From: Plectrocnemia conspersa | Taxonomy: Eukaryota; Arthropoda; Insecta; Trichoptera; Polycentropodidae | Length of the DNA stretch: 64,000 bases | Assembly: GCA_009617715.1 (NCBI GenBank) | Contig: VTFK01000194.1 | Span: forward strand, 434,001-498,000 | Direction: 5' to 3' | In this document: in pieces, positions 1-22,212 of the stretch | Position numbering within the stretch: position 1 is the stretch's first letter | How the letters are laid out: every line of letters begins with the position of its first letter | Program-made: the position numbers and the translations under genes | The notes under the pieces: model-generated | Told to the model about the DNA's origin: nothing | Database searches by the model: none | What the model saw: the letters and a program-made list of their open reading frames with translations, nothing else

Positions 1-880
1 TTTTCGAATCTCGTCGGATATCGGATATCTCGAGAAAATTGCGTCCTGGCTTGTAAATATTGTCGTTGAATTTTGTACGACGAGGTTTTCACCGCAAGGC
101 GAGCGTCGTCATCCCAATATTGACGGTATTGTTATGTCCCTAATACGGTGACGTGTGTGGAGACTATTTGACCTTATCTCACCCGGTTCTTGTCATGTGT
201 CTTGTGTCACATAATAAAAACAACATCCGCGAGAGCCTTCGGAGCGGCAGTCAATTAAGGCTATTTAATTAAGGTACGACCGCCTCTGTCGTATACCACC
301 GTCTTTTATACGGATTCCAACTAAAATGTTTCTGTAAAGCACTTAGTAAAATGTATTTTTAACGTTATGCTGATTGATACAATTACGTGTTGTATCGTAA
401 ATAATAATAATTTTTAAAATAACGAAATTGATTTTATAATAAATAAAATATTATATTGTGGGGGCCTATTTATTCATTATGGCAAAAAATAAACGGCACT
501 CTAGTGACGGTGGAAGCGGTGCCTCATACTTCTGTGTACAAATTTATTAACACGAATCTTTTTGAGTCACGCGGTAGCAGTTGCGCATACTGAGTGAGCA
601 GGTCGCATTAGTCAGTACGAGAAGCTGACAATTAATTTATTATTTTAAATTATTAGAAAAGTTTAGTTACGTCTTTAATTCCTGAAAATTATGCTTAGAT
701 ACGTAGACTATGAAAGCACCGCTTCGAACTACCATTTTGAGTCACGCCAGTGATGTAGTTCTGAAAAAATAAGTACCGGAACTCAATGAAATTTCAGTTT
801 ATGTGAACCCGGAGACGAATATTTTGGTTATTTTATTTTTTGCGTTGTGCAATGTACTGTTTAAAAATGTGCTGTCGGTG
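1..880. other. Left-edge non-coding DNA, nothing recognised
   Basis: No open frame, RNA gene or clear repeat could be supported here. The first 320 bases have more CpG than the AT-rich sequence that follows, so they could be the edge of a regulatory region or exon of something outside the window. I see no usable splice or promoter evidence. Confidence 0.4.
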
Positions 881-2518
881 ACTATTCAATTAATCTCAAA
901 TAAATTTTACCACTACGCCACTGATTTTGATTAGCCCTAACAAAACAATACATATTTTTAATAAAATAATATTTTTCTCAAAATCTGGAACACGTTCGAG
1001 ATCTAAAACAGGGACTTCGATCGAGGCCCGTTTGTTATCTGGCGGCTTATTTGCTAATTTTTTATCACAAATTCCCAAATCAACTTTTGAGAATATCGCT
1101 TTTATTTTTATACAAACGTAACATTCTTATCCAGTGTTTTGTTCCCAATGTTTTTAACTTTTTTTGTCTTATTGACGCAACAGACCTCTCAAAATCTAGT
1201 TTTTAAATACAATATGTTGAGAGCTGCTGTTGCTTATATTTAATAAGGACATTAAACAGTGATGTGGTATTTCACAAGGCAACACGCACGTCATGATGGA
1301 CATCTAATCGATTTCGATATATCATTTTCATTGTTACAAATGTTAAAAATTCTGATTCGTATATACGTTAGGACAAAAAAATTACTCCAATTGCAGTATT
1401 TTTTTGTCCTAAGATCAAAAACAAGTTTGAAACAGCTTATATCAAAAATAGTGACGTCATATCTTGGATGGAACGATTCATTTACGGTGAAAAATATACA
1501 CAAAATGGGGCTTTTTTTTCTTCAAGAAAAGTGAAACTCCGTTTTTTACAAGCGTTTTAATTTTTCTATTGAAAGACAGCGTACTTATATGGAACGGAGA
1601 AGCACTTAAAAATGCTAGATTTCAGTTCTATGTTCGTGAGATAATCAGATAAAATAACCTCTAACCTAGACTGAGTGTTTTATATTGAATTATTTTCATC
1701 TGTCAGAGCTAATAGGTGCCTTAGATGCTGCGCTCGATGCATTGCGATATATAATTGACCACAAGAGAAGCATTAACCCTTTCATGGCCATGCACAAGTT
1801 AACTCGTAAATTTATATTTTGTAAATTTTCATCTCAAAAATCAGAAATTTTTTTGATAAAATTAAATTTGTATGAATATTTTTTAAAGTTTTACAACGGC
1901 TGTATAGTACATGGTATGTACGTGCCAGACGTTTTTGAGTAATTTTTTAAAAAGTACTATGACCGGTAAGTGGTTTATCTCATTAAATTTTAGTCATTTT
2001 GAGACTATTTTTATTAATATTATATAAAAAATTGGAATAGCGTTGCCAAGTTAGAAAATTAAGGCAAAAAATTTAAATTATGTATTTGGAAAATCTGTTA
2101 CTGAATCTGTGTTATAGTGCTGTAATATGGATAATTATCTAGCTTTGTTAAATTATCTTTTTATTCAGTTTTTGAAGATTTTGACAGATTTTGTTAAATT
2201 TATTTGGGAAAAGTCGAAAAATTTATATTTGAACGTCCCAATGATATTATTACATGGTAGCTCCCCTAGAATAGGGCTTATAATTGAATATACTCGAGTT
2301 ATTCGTCCATCACATTTGCCACCTAAAATAACCGTTCCTTGAAATTATAATTATTCCTCCAAAATTGTGTCGCTACGTCGCGGTAAATCGAATTACCTTT
2401 TTTATGTAGCTCGCCAAATAGTAAATCTTCAAAGTTGCTCTCATGCTGAATGATTTGGCACGATTTTGTGTGCCTTACGTATTTTAAATTTCGCGCGCGA
2501 AGAAACTTGTATAGGATG
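881..2518. other. AT-rich intergenic stretch without a supported gene
   Basis: Only short overlapping open frames on both strands are present, none with a recognisable domain. One minus-strand frame at 896-1078 reads more protein-like than its neighbours, but it has no start context, splice sites or family that I can name. The stretch is left as unassigned. Confidence 0.4.
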
Positions 2519-2655
2519 ATCCAATTCGAGTTTATTATGTTGGCAGCACTGTAAATCAGACAGCTGTCAATAATCACGCGTGTTCAAAGTTTGTAACAAC
2601 ACATTTACGAAATTGTTCAATTGTTCTATAGAAACTGTGTATCCAAATTTTTGTA
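2519..2655 (+). mobile_element. 5' remnant of a DUF4817-type insect DNA transposon (copy A)
   Basis: This segment is nearly the same as 49,646-49,845, including a shared stretch that runs through a CAGACAGCTGTCAATAATCA core. In the 49.6 kb copy the sequence leads into a transposase start codon and a helix-turn-helix reading frame. Here that part is deleted down to a few codons, so only the untranslated leader and scraps survive. The matching 3' end of the same family lies at 3,258-3,500. Family assignment rests on the better copy. Confidence 0.6.
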
Positions 2656-2861
2656 GTAGGTTGTTGTAACTAGCTTTCAGCACATCGTTGCTTTAGCAAC
2701 TGAATAATTTCGATCTATATTTTACATATTAGGTACATCAACTAGTTTCACATTGAACGGTGTAGCAATGATGTTCAATTCCATTTGCTTTCTTTTCACG
2801 TTCTTGGATCTTTTATTAAATGCCGCGTCTCAGAAGGCTTTTGTCAATCCAGAGTGGGGAC

Positions 2862-3005
2862 ATCCACCGTGGTATTACTTTCGAGTTACACTTTCTACAA
2901 TTTGAATTTAGCTTCAAATGATTTCACGTTTGAAAGCGGAGAGCTGAGTAGCTGACTGGTGCCCTGCAGCTTCACATTTGGCTCCGAAAGTAATGTCCAC
3001 CATGA
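2862..3005. repeat. Imperfect inverted repeat (foldback)
   Basis: An arm near 2,866-2,885 reading roughly GGTGG-ATTACTTTCG recurs inverted near 2,980-3,002, around a spacer of about 100 bases. It lies between the two halves of the degraded transposon and may be an insertion that split it. No target duplication could be identified. Confidence 0.35.
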
Positions 3006-3257
3006 ATGCTAGATCACACAACAGAGTTTCCCTTTTTTGAATGATCTCATGAGCATGTTCCCACTATTTTACCACCGAACTGCGGCGTCAGCTGAGTGTA
3101 ACCCATAACTTTTTACGGGCAGAAATAGTCAAGGATATTAAAAAAATACATCATTTAATTTTTTATTAGAAATTGGTAGATTTATTGAATTTTGAGTTCT
3201 ATCTGCAGCGGACCAACCAAAATACGCTAGCGGGCCGGGGTTTCCCATCCCTAGTGT

Positions 3258-3500
3258 AATGTATAGGCGCATGATAACCGATAATTTTTGGCACAAAATC
3301 GATGATCGCATGTCGCATTATTTCACGTTTTGTGACGTCAACTCGCCGCTAAAATCATGCAATTTAACGGCATTGTTTTTTTTGTTATGTCGTGTCTACG
3401 CAGATAAACCCGAAACGTTGGAGCACCTAAAAACCAACATCAAGTTACAGCCCGATATGTACGAAAATTCTAGAGGCGGCCATTATAAATATATGTAACT
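3258..3500 (+). pseudogene. C-terminal fragment of a DDE transposase, DUF4817-type element (copy A)
   Basis: The open frame carries a motif order typical of the C-terminus of this insect transposase group: YRRMITDNFW, then a degraded NLTALFF segment (expected LTPLDFFLWG), then RVYADKPETLEHLKTNI, then a final SRGGH. Parts between these blocks are deleted, the catalytic aspartates are not recoverable, and there is no start region. It is a dead fragment. The same block recurs at 50,485-50,715, and the family's 5' end lies at 2,519-2,655 and 49,646-49,845. Confidence 0.65.
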
Positions 3501-3929
3501 TAACATTTTATTTCTAACGGAAACTCAATGAATCATAAGATAAACTTGTATTCATAAAGATGGAATATTTTCAACTTTCAACATATTTTCAAAGCCTTTT
3601 CGTAATCGTTATATATTTCTAGATATTTTATCACGTATTTCGTGGATGTCAACGATAAAGTGGTTCCAGCGATTGAAAATATATAATGTAGAATAATCCC
3701 TTATCTAATTTTTTGTTATTTCCAAACATTTAGGAATACAAAATCCTTTTGACTTTCACGTTTCAAATTAACATAGTTCAAGGGTGTTTCGAATCTTATA
3801 CATAATTCAGAGGTTATACATTCCTTTCAAAGAATATATCAGTTCTTGGCTTTTTTGATTAAAAATAAAGCAGTGCTTCTGAAACGTTTTCGTTTCATCA
3901 TGTCCCTTACGGATTAACGTGATTTTCGC
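3501..3929. other. Non-coding DNA upstream of the HIPK promoter island
   Basis: AT-rich sequence with no open frame, repeat or motif that I can support. It ends abruptly at the CpG-rich island starting near 3,930. Confidence 0.4.
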
Positions 3930-4580
3930 CAATAAGCGCGTATGTACATACACGCCTGGCTTAGCCGGCACGCGCAGGGTTCACCTTGCCAGGGTCGCGC
4001 CCGTTCGCCCTTCGCCCAGGGCGCCGCCGCCAGACGACGCACTTTCCCTATCCCTGTCCCTATCGGCCGCTTTTGATAATGTCGCGCGTTGCGTGTGCGC
4101 CCGCCTGCCTTCGTCTCCGCTGGCGGGACGCGTCCCGGGACGCTCGCTCTAAACATAGCCCGCCGCGAAACGTCTCTATCGATTTTACAATTTTACCTTT
4201 TGCGCGCCGGCGGCTGCCGCCTCCATCTGCGTGCGTGCTGTGTTTACGTCCCACAGCTGAGCGCCGGTGTCCCGAGTCCGTCGTAAACATATGGCCGTTT
4301 TTATTTTTTCGGTGCGCCTCCTCGGCCGGCGCCGCCCGCGCGCGCCGCGCGGCCCGTCGTCATTCATAGTCGGCGCGCTTTCACTTAGCGCTCGGCTTCA
4401 GAGCGCTCCGGTTGACGGTTGTCTCCGGCCGCGTGTCAATCCAACGTGACTGTGTTTGTGTGCCGTTTCCAACTCGAACGACAATAGTTAGTGGAAAATT
4501 TAGTGATTTACCTTGTGTTCAAAGTTACGTCAAATCAGCCTGGATTTCCTACCAGATGTTTGACTTGTGGATGCGAATTG
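3930..4580 (+). promoter_or_regulatory. CpG-rich promoter island and first (untranslated) exon of HIPK
   Basis: This 650-base block is strikingly GC- and CpG-rich inside an AT-rich region, as expected for a promoter of a widely expressed gene. It ends at a strong splice donor, ATTG|GTAAGT, with the exon end at 4,580. An ATG at 4,556 opens just before the donor. Joined to the exon starting at 12,281 it would give a short frame ending at a TGA that overlaps the proposed HIPK start, and joined to 12,252 it would stop at once. I therefore read exon 1 as a leader with a small upstream open frame. The transcription start is not located. Assignment to HIPK is inferred from position and strand. Confidence 0.5.
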
Positions 4581-5514
4581 GTAAGTGGATCTGAATGCAA
4601 TTGCACAATTGCACGAACTTTATCATACCTATTATAGAACTACGAACTTAATCTTTTGAACACAGTTATCTCTGGCTTGGTATAAACATATGCTTACATA
4701 TTAACAACCTTATGGGCTTCTGAAGCAACTTAGCTTGATCTTGCTTCTCTGAAATGTATAATATCACGATAGTATAAATGGACGGACCTTATCTTATTTA
4801 TTATATGTGTAACATTTGCCACCATATGTTTATCTAATATGTATATTAGGAGTACCCAAAGAAAAAATCCTAATTAAAAAACTTGGATATTTAAAAAACA
4901 CATGAATTTTAAAATGTGTTCTTACGACTTTCCTTTATTGAATCCACTGCGGTCCAATTTATTTAATGACAAAAATTAGACTTACCTATCATTTGTTTAT
5001 ACCATGTATCCGTTTCAGATGTTGGGACCACTTTTAAAAAAAAAAAACATCCAAGAATGCAATGACAAAAAAACGAATATTTATATATACTCTATCCTTA
5101 TAAATAGTATTTAGCTAATTTTTCATTATTGTATTTCACACAGCACTGATGGCTCCCAACATTTTTATTTTTTATTACTTTGATATATGCAACACTAAAT
5201 ATATTTATACATTACTTACATATTTATATATAATACTTGATGTTTGGTTATATTTGTCCATCGTATGATATTTCTCGAAGAAATTTTCCATATGAATATA
5301 TGATTTTCAATTACGTTTTTAAACATCTCCTTTGTTTTTCTTTCACCAATTACATAATATAAAAAATTACTATATGGGAATAGTACCTATTTGATAAGCC
5401 ACGCCTAGTCCACATCGTGACGTTTTTTTTGTCCGTACATGCAAATACTATAATATTATTGTTCATTTATATGTTTCAACTTTTCCCTTGCTTGTGTTTG
5501 ACCAGAATCTAGCG

Positions 5515-6175
5515 TTCATATTACAACTTTTTATAACAATATTACAACTTACAATAAGTGGGAATCGAATGATGCATATCTAAACCGAATTTTGCCCAAT
5601 GGAGGCGAAAAAAACAATTATCCCTTCTCAGAAGTCAAAAATTCACGTCAAAAGCAATAAAATCGTGTCGGCGCCGTTACATGAATTTTTGACATCTGAG
5701 AAGTGATAATTGTTTTTGCGCCCTTCTATTGACCAAATATTTTAACCAACACTCATTAGCTTGTAGTAATATTGGTAAGAATACCTGTCATTTTTAAAAC
5801 AAACTATAGAGCAATGTGCATGACGCGACATATGTCTATACTTATTCTTCCGTTTATTTTCCCCCGCGAGAAATATTTTGCACTTGACCTAATGATAACT
5901 ATAATTAGTTTTGGAACTTTAATTACGTTGGGTTTGGGTTTGAACAGAAAATGAACATATAATTTTTCGCGGCATATAATTTCATTACCGCCTACATGAC
6001 TTCACTGAAAAATACACATTCACTGTAACACTTATACATCGCATTTGAATAAATAATGATGAGTACGTAAATGTATATAATACTACGTATAGAAAAGTTG
6101 CAATCATATAATTTTACTAGCACCTGTCAGATAAATTTTATTTTTACTGCTACTGTTCATTATCATATATCAACA
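5515..6175 (+). mobile_element. Tc1-derived foldback repeat with 0.4-kb tail (copy 1)
   Basis: The core, about 5,584-5,745, is a foldback: the left arm runs through TCAGAAGTCAAAAATTCACG and AGCAATAAAATCGTG, and the right arm returns the complement. A tail with GGGTTTGGGTTTGAACAG and several short blocks follows to about 6,175. The same order occurs at 56,525-57,310 and, inverted, at 36,455-37,145. The copy at 51,840-52,365 carries a transposase fragment right after the left arm, which ties the family to Tc1-like elements. Confidence 0.65.
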
Positions 6176-6534
6176 ATTCCCTATACGAGTTCTTTTTGTT
6201 TTTAATGCTTGATTTAATCAACCCATCTGTTCATAGTATTTTTGTCTTATTTGAGCAACTCAAAATTAATTATTCTACAATATTGTCAATATATATTGTT
6301 TAACAAAAGATATAGATTTGTTTTTGCTTCTTCTTTCTGCCAAATTTTATTATACAGTAAATATTTATTTGTGTCCAGTTTCCATATGATGTATTTGTTT
6401 CCAGTGCAATCAAAGTGTCACACATTCATACGCGTGTTGCTTTGCTATCATCCCATAATGCTACATATGCTACACTCGACTATAATAATCTAGCCTTGTA
6501 ATCTATTTTATATCTCTGGATTAGCCTCGATTTC

Positions 6535-6580
6535 AGAGACTATTCTATTCTGACACACAGGTCGTGATAGAATAGTCTCT
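6535..6580. repeat. Perfect 14-bp hairpin
   Basis: AGAGACTATTCTAT at 6,535-6,548 is followed after an 18-base spacer by its exact complement at 6,567-6,580. It lies in HIPK intron 1. The stem is short for a microRNA precursor and no further pairing is obvious, so it may be the core of an old foldback element. Confidence 0.5.
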
Positions 6581-8824
6581 TTATTATAGAATATGTACAG
6601 TTTTGTTATATATACGCGAAGGATCTAATCGTATATGTAGCGGGTTGAACTCTAGATTTTTATAACCATGGTTGATGTGAAGAGAGAAGCGGCCGCTTCA
6701 GAATTCATGTAGAAGTTCTTGACAAAGTGTTGTCAGAAGCCAATTTCGCTTATTTTTCGCTGCGATAGCCAATTACGACTAATTGGATGTGTAGTTCCAT
6801 TTATTGCTGGAATATCTTTTGTGTTGCATTTCCCTTAAAGTTGGAATATTTTGATATTATTTCGATATAATACATTCAGAAGGTCCTGAGCGACTGTTTT
6901 AATGCATTTAATGATGCTTTTAGCTAAGTCCTTCATTTTTACTTACGGTATGCGTAATAAATTCGTAATTAGGATTTGGTTTATGGCGCTTTTAACGCGT
7001 AATATAAGATTTTTTTTCTTACGGTCCATTACAATAAAAGTTTTGGACTTGCTTTGTATATACCTAGTCAATGGACATTGTAATTTTTATTTAACACAAA
7101 AATCTTCATTTTTGATATTGGCAAACTTGATTGGCACAATTAATTTTTTTTATATGTTATATTTTTACTCAGGGCCTTTTGTAATAAAAAAATTAAATAA
7201 ATAATTTAAATTTCGTTTCTGAGATGTTTTACTCACAGTTATTTTAATTAAATATCGAAGCGAAAAATAGCATAAAAGCTTACACAGGAAAAAGATTATC
7301 ATTAACCATTCAATAAAACGTAAAAACATTGTGCCCAATACTATTCGACCCATAACAGTCTTTGGTATAGCATTTTAGAGACTCGCCCGATTAGTGATAT
7401 ATCCGCGCATTTTAATATAATTCACACCTAATTATTTGTACCATTATTTTCATGTATGTATGTGTACATACATACTTTGTCAACATCCTCGTAAAACCGT
7501 CAAAAAAAATTTGGAAATGTCACACCTGATTGGTTTTTGAAAGTCCGATAAAGTCAAAAGATATCGACGAAACCAAAACCTCATGTGAAGATAAAACGTG
7601 TGAGAACTGACAAATTTAAGTACATACATATGGTATGTTATATATTTGATAATGAATCGATAAAAACTTTCAGATTATAATTTCGAATTTTGGTTGCGTT
7701 TTTTAGCTACACTATTTACTACAAAGATCAATCAAAGTATTTTTACCAACTTGTATATATTGCTCAGGCGAGAGGTAAAAGATAATAGTCAAAACCTATA
7801 TGAAGACTTTTTTTTCACCTTTTGACTTTTATAGAACGATAAGGCCTTTTCTTCGCTCTTTGACTTCTGCCGAACGATAAGAAATCGCTTGTCGTATATG
7901 ACGTTTATCTATCGTTGTTTTTTTGTTTCATCGTTAATCAAGATCAGCTAGGTAAATATACGTACGCTTGTTGATTATTCATTATCTGCCGATGAATGAA
8001 ATATTACCTTCTAACCGGATATAGATATACGTATTATTTACACGTTTAAAATATTTTTCAATATCAGTTTCGCAGAATCGGTGTAAGACTTTTGCTACAA
8101 TACACCTTCCCCTTTATAAATCCAACAATGAATGTACTATATATAATAAATATGAATATTTAAAATGTATTATTAAACGTTTTAACCTTTCGACCTTTTG
8201 TCTGAAGAGCTAAAATGTATTTCAAATGCTAAGTAAGTAAAAACGCTGACTTTTAATCTCACTAAGATCTAGCCCAGACACAAACGTATATGTATATATA
8301 TATTATATAATACTATTTTAATAATAATAATGTGCATTCATTTGTCGGTCACATACATACATACCTGAAACACGTGTAATTTTAATATTTTATTCATATG
8401 TGTATTATATATAGTTCAAATATATAATTCATGGTATTAAATTATTCACGCATATGTTGCTCCACATTTAAAACATACGCGTGAAATAACACTTTCAATA
8501 CAATATTGATTTATAGATTTTTTGTGTACATATAAATTAACGATTGATGCTCTGCATTGTGCGTTATTTAATTATTTAATATAATTTTAATGAAAATGCT
8601 GTATCTATAAAACAGACAACGGTAACGTTTGTTAACCGCGGGTAGTTGGCTATTGTATTATTTTAACGCGCTATCTGTGTAAATGAAAAGCTTAATTGAA
8701 TATACTTTGAATGTATTTGAATACGCTTGTTGGGATTTGTAGAAATTTATTAGAAGTTAATTCACTTACGGTATTAGAGATGTACGCAATGTACGTTTTT
8801 GTTTAATGGAATAAGGTAGTATAA

Positions 8825-9222
8825 ACCGAATAAAAAAATTCGTTATATTGAATATAAGGAAGATGTTATATTTTTATTTTGTTTTTTAAATACCATATTA
8901 CTACAGCATCAAAATAACCTCTTACAAGATTCCATTTTTAATGAACACAATAAAATTGTTAAAAAAAAGTTTGAGGGTCGGCGAAACACGTTGAATGTCG
9001 CTTGTGAACACATCAGGCATATGCCAAGTCAAGGACGAAATGAACTCTGAGAAATATTGTGTCAAGTTGTAACGTCAAATATTTCGTTATACTGAGATCA
9101 GTCTTCATTACAATGAAAACATTTTGTATGAAAGTTTTTCGGGGACTAATTGAAGATTCGTTATACTGGGAATTTTGTTATTTCGGTATTCATTTCAAAG
9201 AGATTTTACTGTATTTAGTTGT
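8825..9222 (+). mobile_element. Pogo-like non-autonomous element (copy 1)
   Basis: About 400 bases are shared, in inverted orientation, with 52,671-53,132, including blocks such as TTCGTTATATTGAATATAAGG and ATGAAAACATTTTGTATGAA. In the 53 kb copy one end reads CAGTGAAATCTCAGTGTAACGAA on the minus strand, which resembles pogo/Tigger terminal repeats. No transposase frame remains; the open frame at 9,059-9,280 is incidental because the sequence is equally open in the other copy without domain content. Confidence 0.55.
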
Positions 9223-9496
9223 ATGTATTCCACATAATTTTTTTTTAATTCCCTTCATCAACATTTATCATATGCCATAACAAATAAATAAATTGCTCTC
9301 TACACTCAAATATTTTTTGTTCATATTCATTTTTAATGCGGATTCCGCAACAGCTCACATTAAATAATTAAGATTGTATTTGTACATTAGAACCACTATC
9401 CATTTTGAATTTAGATTAAAACTGAATTAAACCATCTATATTTCATTAAAAATAGTTAATGATGCGCTTATATATATTTTCTCCCCTCGAAGTCTA

Positions 9497-9500
<4 letters not shown>

Positions 9501-9554
<54 letters not shown>
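9501..9554. repeat. (TA)n microsatellite
   Basis: An uninterrupted TA dinucleotide run of about 54 bases in HIPK intron 1. Length may differ between individuals or be affected by assembly. Confidence 0.9.
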
Positions 9555-9558
<4 letters not shown>

Positions 9559-9726
9559 GTAATAAACGAGGATATAACAGACATAGAATATGTTGTATGA
9601 TATACATTCGAAAATGGGCTATATTATAAAAATGTCTAGGCTTGAATAGTTCTTAATGATATTCACTATGACCAATATTATGAAAGTTATATTATATTTA
9701 CATTAAAATCCATGACTAATTATTGC

Positions 9727-9927
9727 TATAGTCTATTTATTTTTAAGAGTCAGTACGCAATAACATCGTTTAACGCGCAATCATAATGTTCTCTTAAATT
9801 TCTGCGCTATGATTGGTCATTCTCAATTAATCGATTGATCTCACGGCCACCGACATTTGAGAGCACATTATGATTACGCGTTAAACGATGTTATTGCGCA
9901 CTGACTCTTGAAAATAAATATACTATA
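9727..9927. mobile_element. 200-bp foldback MITE
   Basis: Two arms of about 70 bases pair with few mismatches. The left arm starts TATAGT and passes through AAGAGTCAGTACGCAATAAC and TCGTTTAACGCG; the right arm returns the complement and ends ACTATA. The short centre contains TTAATCGATTGATC. There is no coding capacity. The shared TATAGT ends suggest a terminal repeat with a TA-type target, but the exact duplication is uncertain. Confidence 0.7.
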
Positions 9928-10858
9928 ATAATAACTTATATTATGGAAATGTTCTCTTTGCTTTATTTTTTTATGTGACAATTTACATTATAATTTTTAA
10001 ACCGTTTTATATTGCCAAAATTCATATTAATTTCCAAATTGTGTCTGTATTTTCGTCATACGTTACTTTAATTTCATTTGAAAGATTTAAAACACATGAT
10101 CGATGACAAGTGTTTGATTGACCTTGGTGATTTGCGCATCAAGCACAGTTTGAGATGTATGTATTCATAATAATCGCGATGTCCAATATATTCATTAACT
10201 TTCAGCACTTATATCACAACAATTGCTACATTTCGACGTTGCTTATTTATTATTATAACGTTTTTCCAATATTAAATCACTATTTTTTACATGTACACTA
10301 AGTGTACATCACCGGAGCAAGCCGATTTTTTTCATGTATACATTCTTGACTTATTGTCTCTCGTAGAAAAGTGCCGAAAAACATATTATTCACTTGATAC
10401 GAATTAATATAATATGATTCCGTACTTAATATGTATATATATATATATATACATATGTCCTTTGTGTTTTATCTTAACTCTCATCCCTTCGCTTTTATGT
10501 GTAGATATAATATTTCATATTTGATTGTTGCGTTATAGGTTGAATAATCTTTCGCTGAAATCTTAAAACCATATTTCATTACTTTCGAGTTCATGCTACG
10601 CATTTTTAAGTCAATAAACGCAAACGAGAAACTCGAAAAATATACTGCTACAGTTGAATTTCTATGTATGTCTCGTTACGATGCGCCATACGCCGCGTTA
10701 TATAGTATTATTACGATGAGGTTCAACTTCGACCTTCTTAAGGGCATTGAGGGACGAATAAAAATCCAATATACATCGTCGTTACGACGGACACCGCGTT
10801 TTTTATTCTCTCCCGTCTCCTTTCAATATCGGGTTGCCCGAGAAAAATATCTCACCTT

Positions 10859-10861
<3 letters not shown>

Positions 10862-10890
<29 letters not shown>
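10862..10890. repeat. (CT)n microsatellite
   Basis: A run of about 14 CT units in HIPK intron 1, ending in CGAATATT. It would read as GAGA-type repeats on the minus strand; any binding role is only a possibility. Confidence 0.9.
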
Positions 10891-12359
10891 GAATATTGAA
10901 ATGCGAAAATTATGAAAAATCTTTATTACGCAGTAAGTTTTTTTTATATTAAATTTAAATATATCTCAGAAATACACTTTGACGAAAAATAGAGATTTTA
11001 CTGAATTATACAACAAAAATATGGCAAAAGCAAAATATTATTACAAAAAGCATACACCTTATCTCCATTGAATTGAATTAATACAGTTGCTAAATTCTCA
11101 AATATAAGTCGTCTTATATTTCGTCATTTATAAGACATGTTACAGCGGTTTGGACTGTGAGAAAATATTTTAACATATCGCATACAAATGTGTGTTTCGC
11201 ATGATTGTTATTTTTTATGACACATTAAAATAATCGTTATTTATCATTTACCATTGTGTCACATGGCGTAAATATTCATGGCTAAGTTTCGTCGAACGTT
11301 ACCTGTTTTCGATGGTTTCTTTATGTTTAAATGTCCATGCATAACTTATTTATATATAACTAACTGTACTTAAATGCATAACTATAATAAATTTTATTTA
11401 ATTTTTAGATTAGAGTTATTTATTGTTTTATTTTTGTATATTTAAAAACATGATTAACGCTAATTGCTGGCAAGTTTTCGTCTAAATCTAATGATGCCAC
11501 TTTTACGATAAAAATAAATGATGTTGAGAAACAATATGGTACATCAAACTTCAAACTCAATAATATTTTTGTTGTGTTTTATAAAATCACACAAAATAGA
11601 TCGAATTATTTTTGTTATACATATATTCATATGGAAAATATCAATAAAATAGTTATGATTTTACTCACGATTAACTTTTAGTGCTTTCTAAATTGATCTG
11701 GACGTTTCTTATGATATAAATAAATAGTAATGCATAAAATAATAAACGCTGCCAAAGCTTTGTTTCTATTAATTCAAGAGACTGATTTGACTGGTTATAC
11801 ACAATCTATAGGGACTATATCTATCGTTCATACACAGTAACAATAATATTGTATATTTATTAGTCAATTGACATTTATGTTCAATTAAATTAAATTAAAA
11901 TTATTAAAAAATAGTTTTTTTCAAAATAGATATTGTTATCAAAAAGGAAGATTATAAACAAAATGTTAGTCTTGCGGTAATAGTAACACTATCCGTGCGA
12001 TGGTTTAAATCTTATATAAAGAAGAGCGTCGAGAATGCGCCGGTTCCCGGTTCGTTTGACGTGTTGGGTTTGTCCCAATGTCCCAGTTTATTTTTGTATC
12101 GTCCACATTTACGATCTGGTCCGAATCAACCCACTCCACTCCGTTGGCTATCCCAACTCTTTCGAGATGACAACGTCAGAATACAAGCCAGTCATCCTGG
12201 AATGTCACAATTGACAGTTTTATTATTTATACGTGTTGTTATATATTGCAGTCTAACCGGTGGAGTATTTGACGTTTCAGAGAGCGTGCTGGTCTTGTTC
12301 GTGCTCGTGCGGTGGCCAGCAGCGTTGCTGGTCAGGCGGCTCGCGGCGGGCCGCGGGAG

Positions 12360-21733
<9,374 letters not shown>

Positions 21734-22206
21734 CCACCAATTACGCTCACCTTCCTCACGGCACCGCCGCTTTGACGAATATACGAAGAAATATGATTCT
21801 TTTAATGTATATTTTTTTTATATAAAAAGTGTCGAGATGAACGCGCTCGAGTGTATATTACGTTTTTTTGAACTTTTTTTTGTACTACTTATTAACGATA
21901 TTGATATTGTCGATTATCCCTAGTCAATAATTTGTGATGCTGATTGATGTTCACAAGTGTTTCGACGATTTCGTCAATTTTATTTGGTATTATATTGTGT
22001 GCGCTTTTCAAAGTATGTTTATTGTATTTTTTTACTTTAACTTTGCGTGATATTCAAAACGTATAAAGCGTATGCGTAATGCAAGAGGATGAAACGGTTC
22101 GATAATGACATTGAACCGACTTATAAAAAAAGACCACGAGTCAGTGATGCGGATATTGAAAAGTGAAAATAATACAAATCGACGGATTGATATAAATAAC
22201 ATTGTG

Positions 22207-22212
22207 AATAAA
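22207..22212 (+). terminator. Proximal poly(A) signal candidate for HIPK
   Basis: Canonical AATAAA about 475 bases after the stop codon, followed by GT-rich sequence (GTTTGTAACG, TTATGTGTTTGATG). Use of this site would give a short 3'UTR. Confidence 0.4.

Larger units (their letters stand above)
4581..12280 (+). other. Large first intron of HIPK
   Basis: The interval lies between the donor at 4,581 and the acceptor TTTCAG|AG at 12,280. It is AT-rich and holds a Tc1-derived foldback repeat (5,515-6,175), a short hairpin, a pogo-like element (8,825-9,222), a (TA)n tract, a foldback MITE (9,727-9,927) and a (CT)n tract. The last 280 bases are GC-richer and could hide an alternative 5' exon. An alternative acceptor, TTGCAG, ends at 12,251. 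Near 7,780-7,880 there is a degenerate direct repeat with TTTGACTT blocks. Confidence 0.5.

Noticed and set aside
896..1078. Minus-strand 60-codon frame with protein-like composition
   Set aside because: Open on both strands over the same bases, no recognised family and no splice sites; not enough to call.
6660..6715. A cloning-site-like cluster (NcoI, NotI and EcoRI sites within about 50 bases) with a short frame reading KREAAASEF
   Set aside because: It looks like vector sequence at first sight, but the flanks are ordinary AT-rich host DNA on both sides with no vector backbone. Chance is the simplest explanation; read coverage would settle it.
9059..9280. 73-codon frame similar to frames at 52,532-52,842
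   Set aside because: The similarity is at the DNA level because both are copies of one pogo-like non-coding element; frames are disrupted differently and hold no transposase motif.
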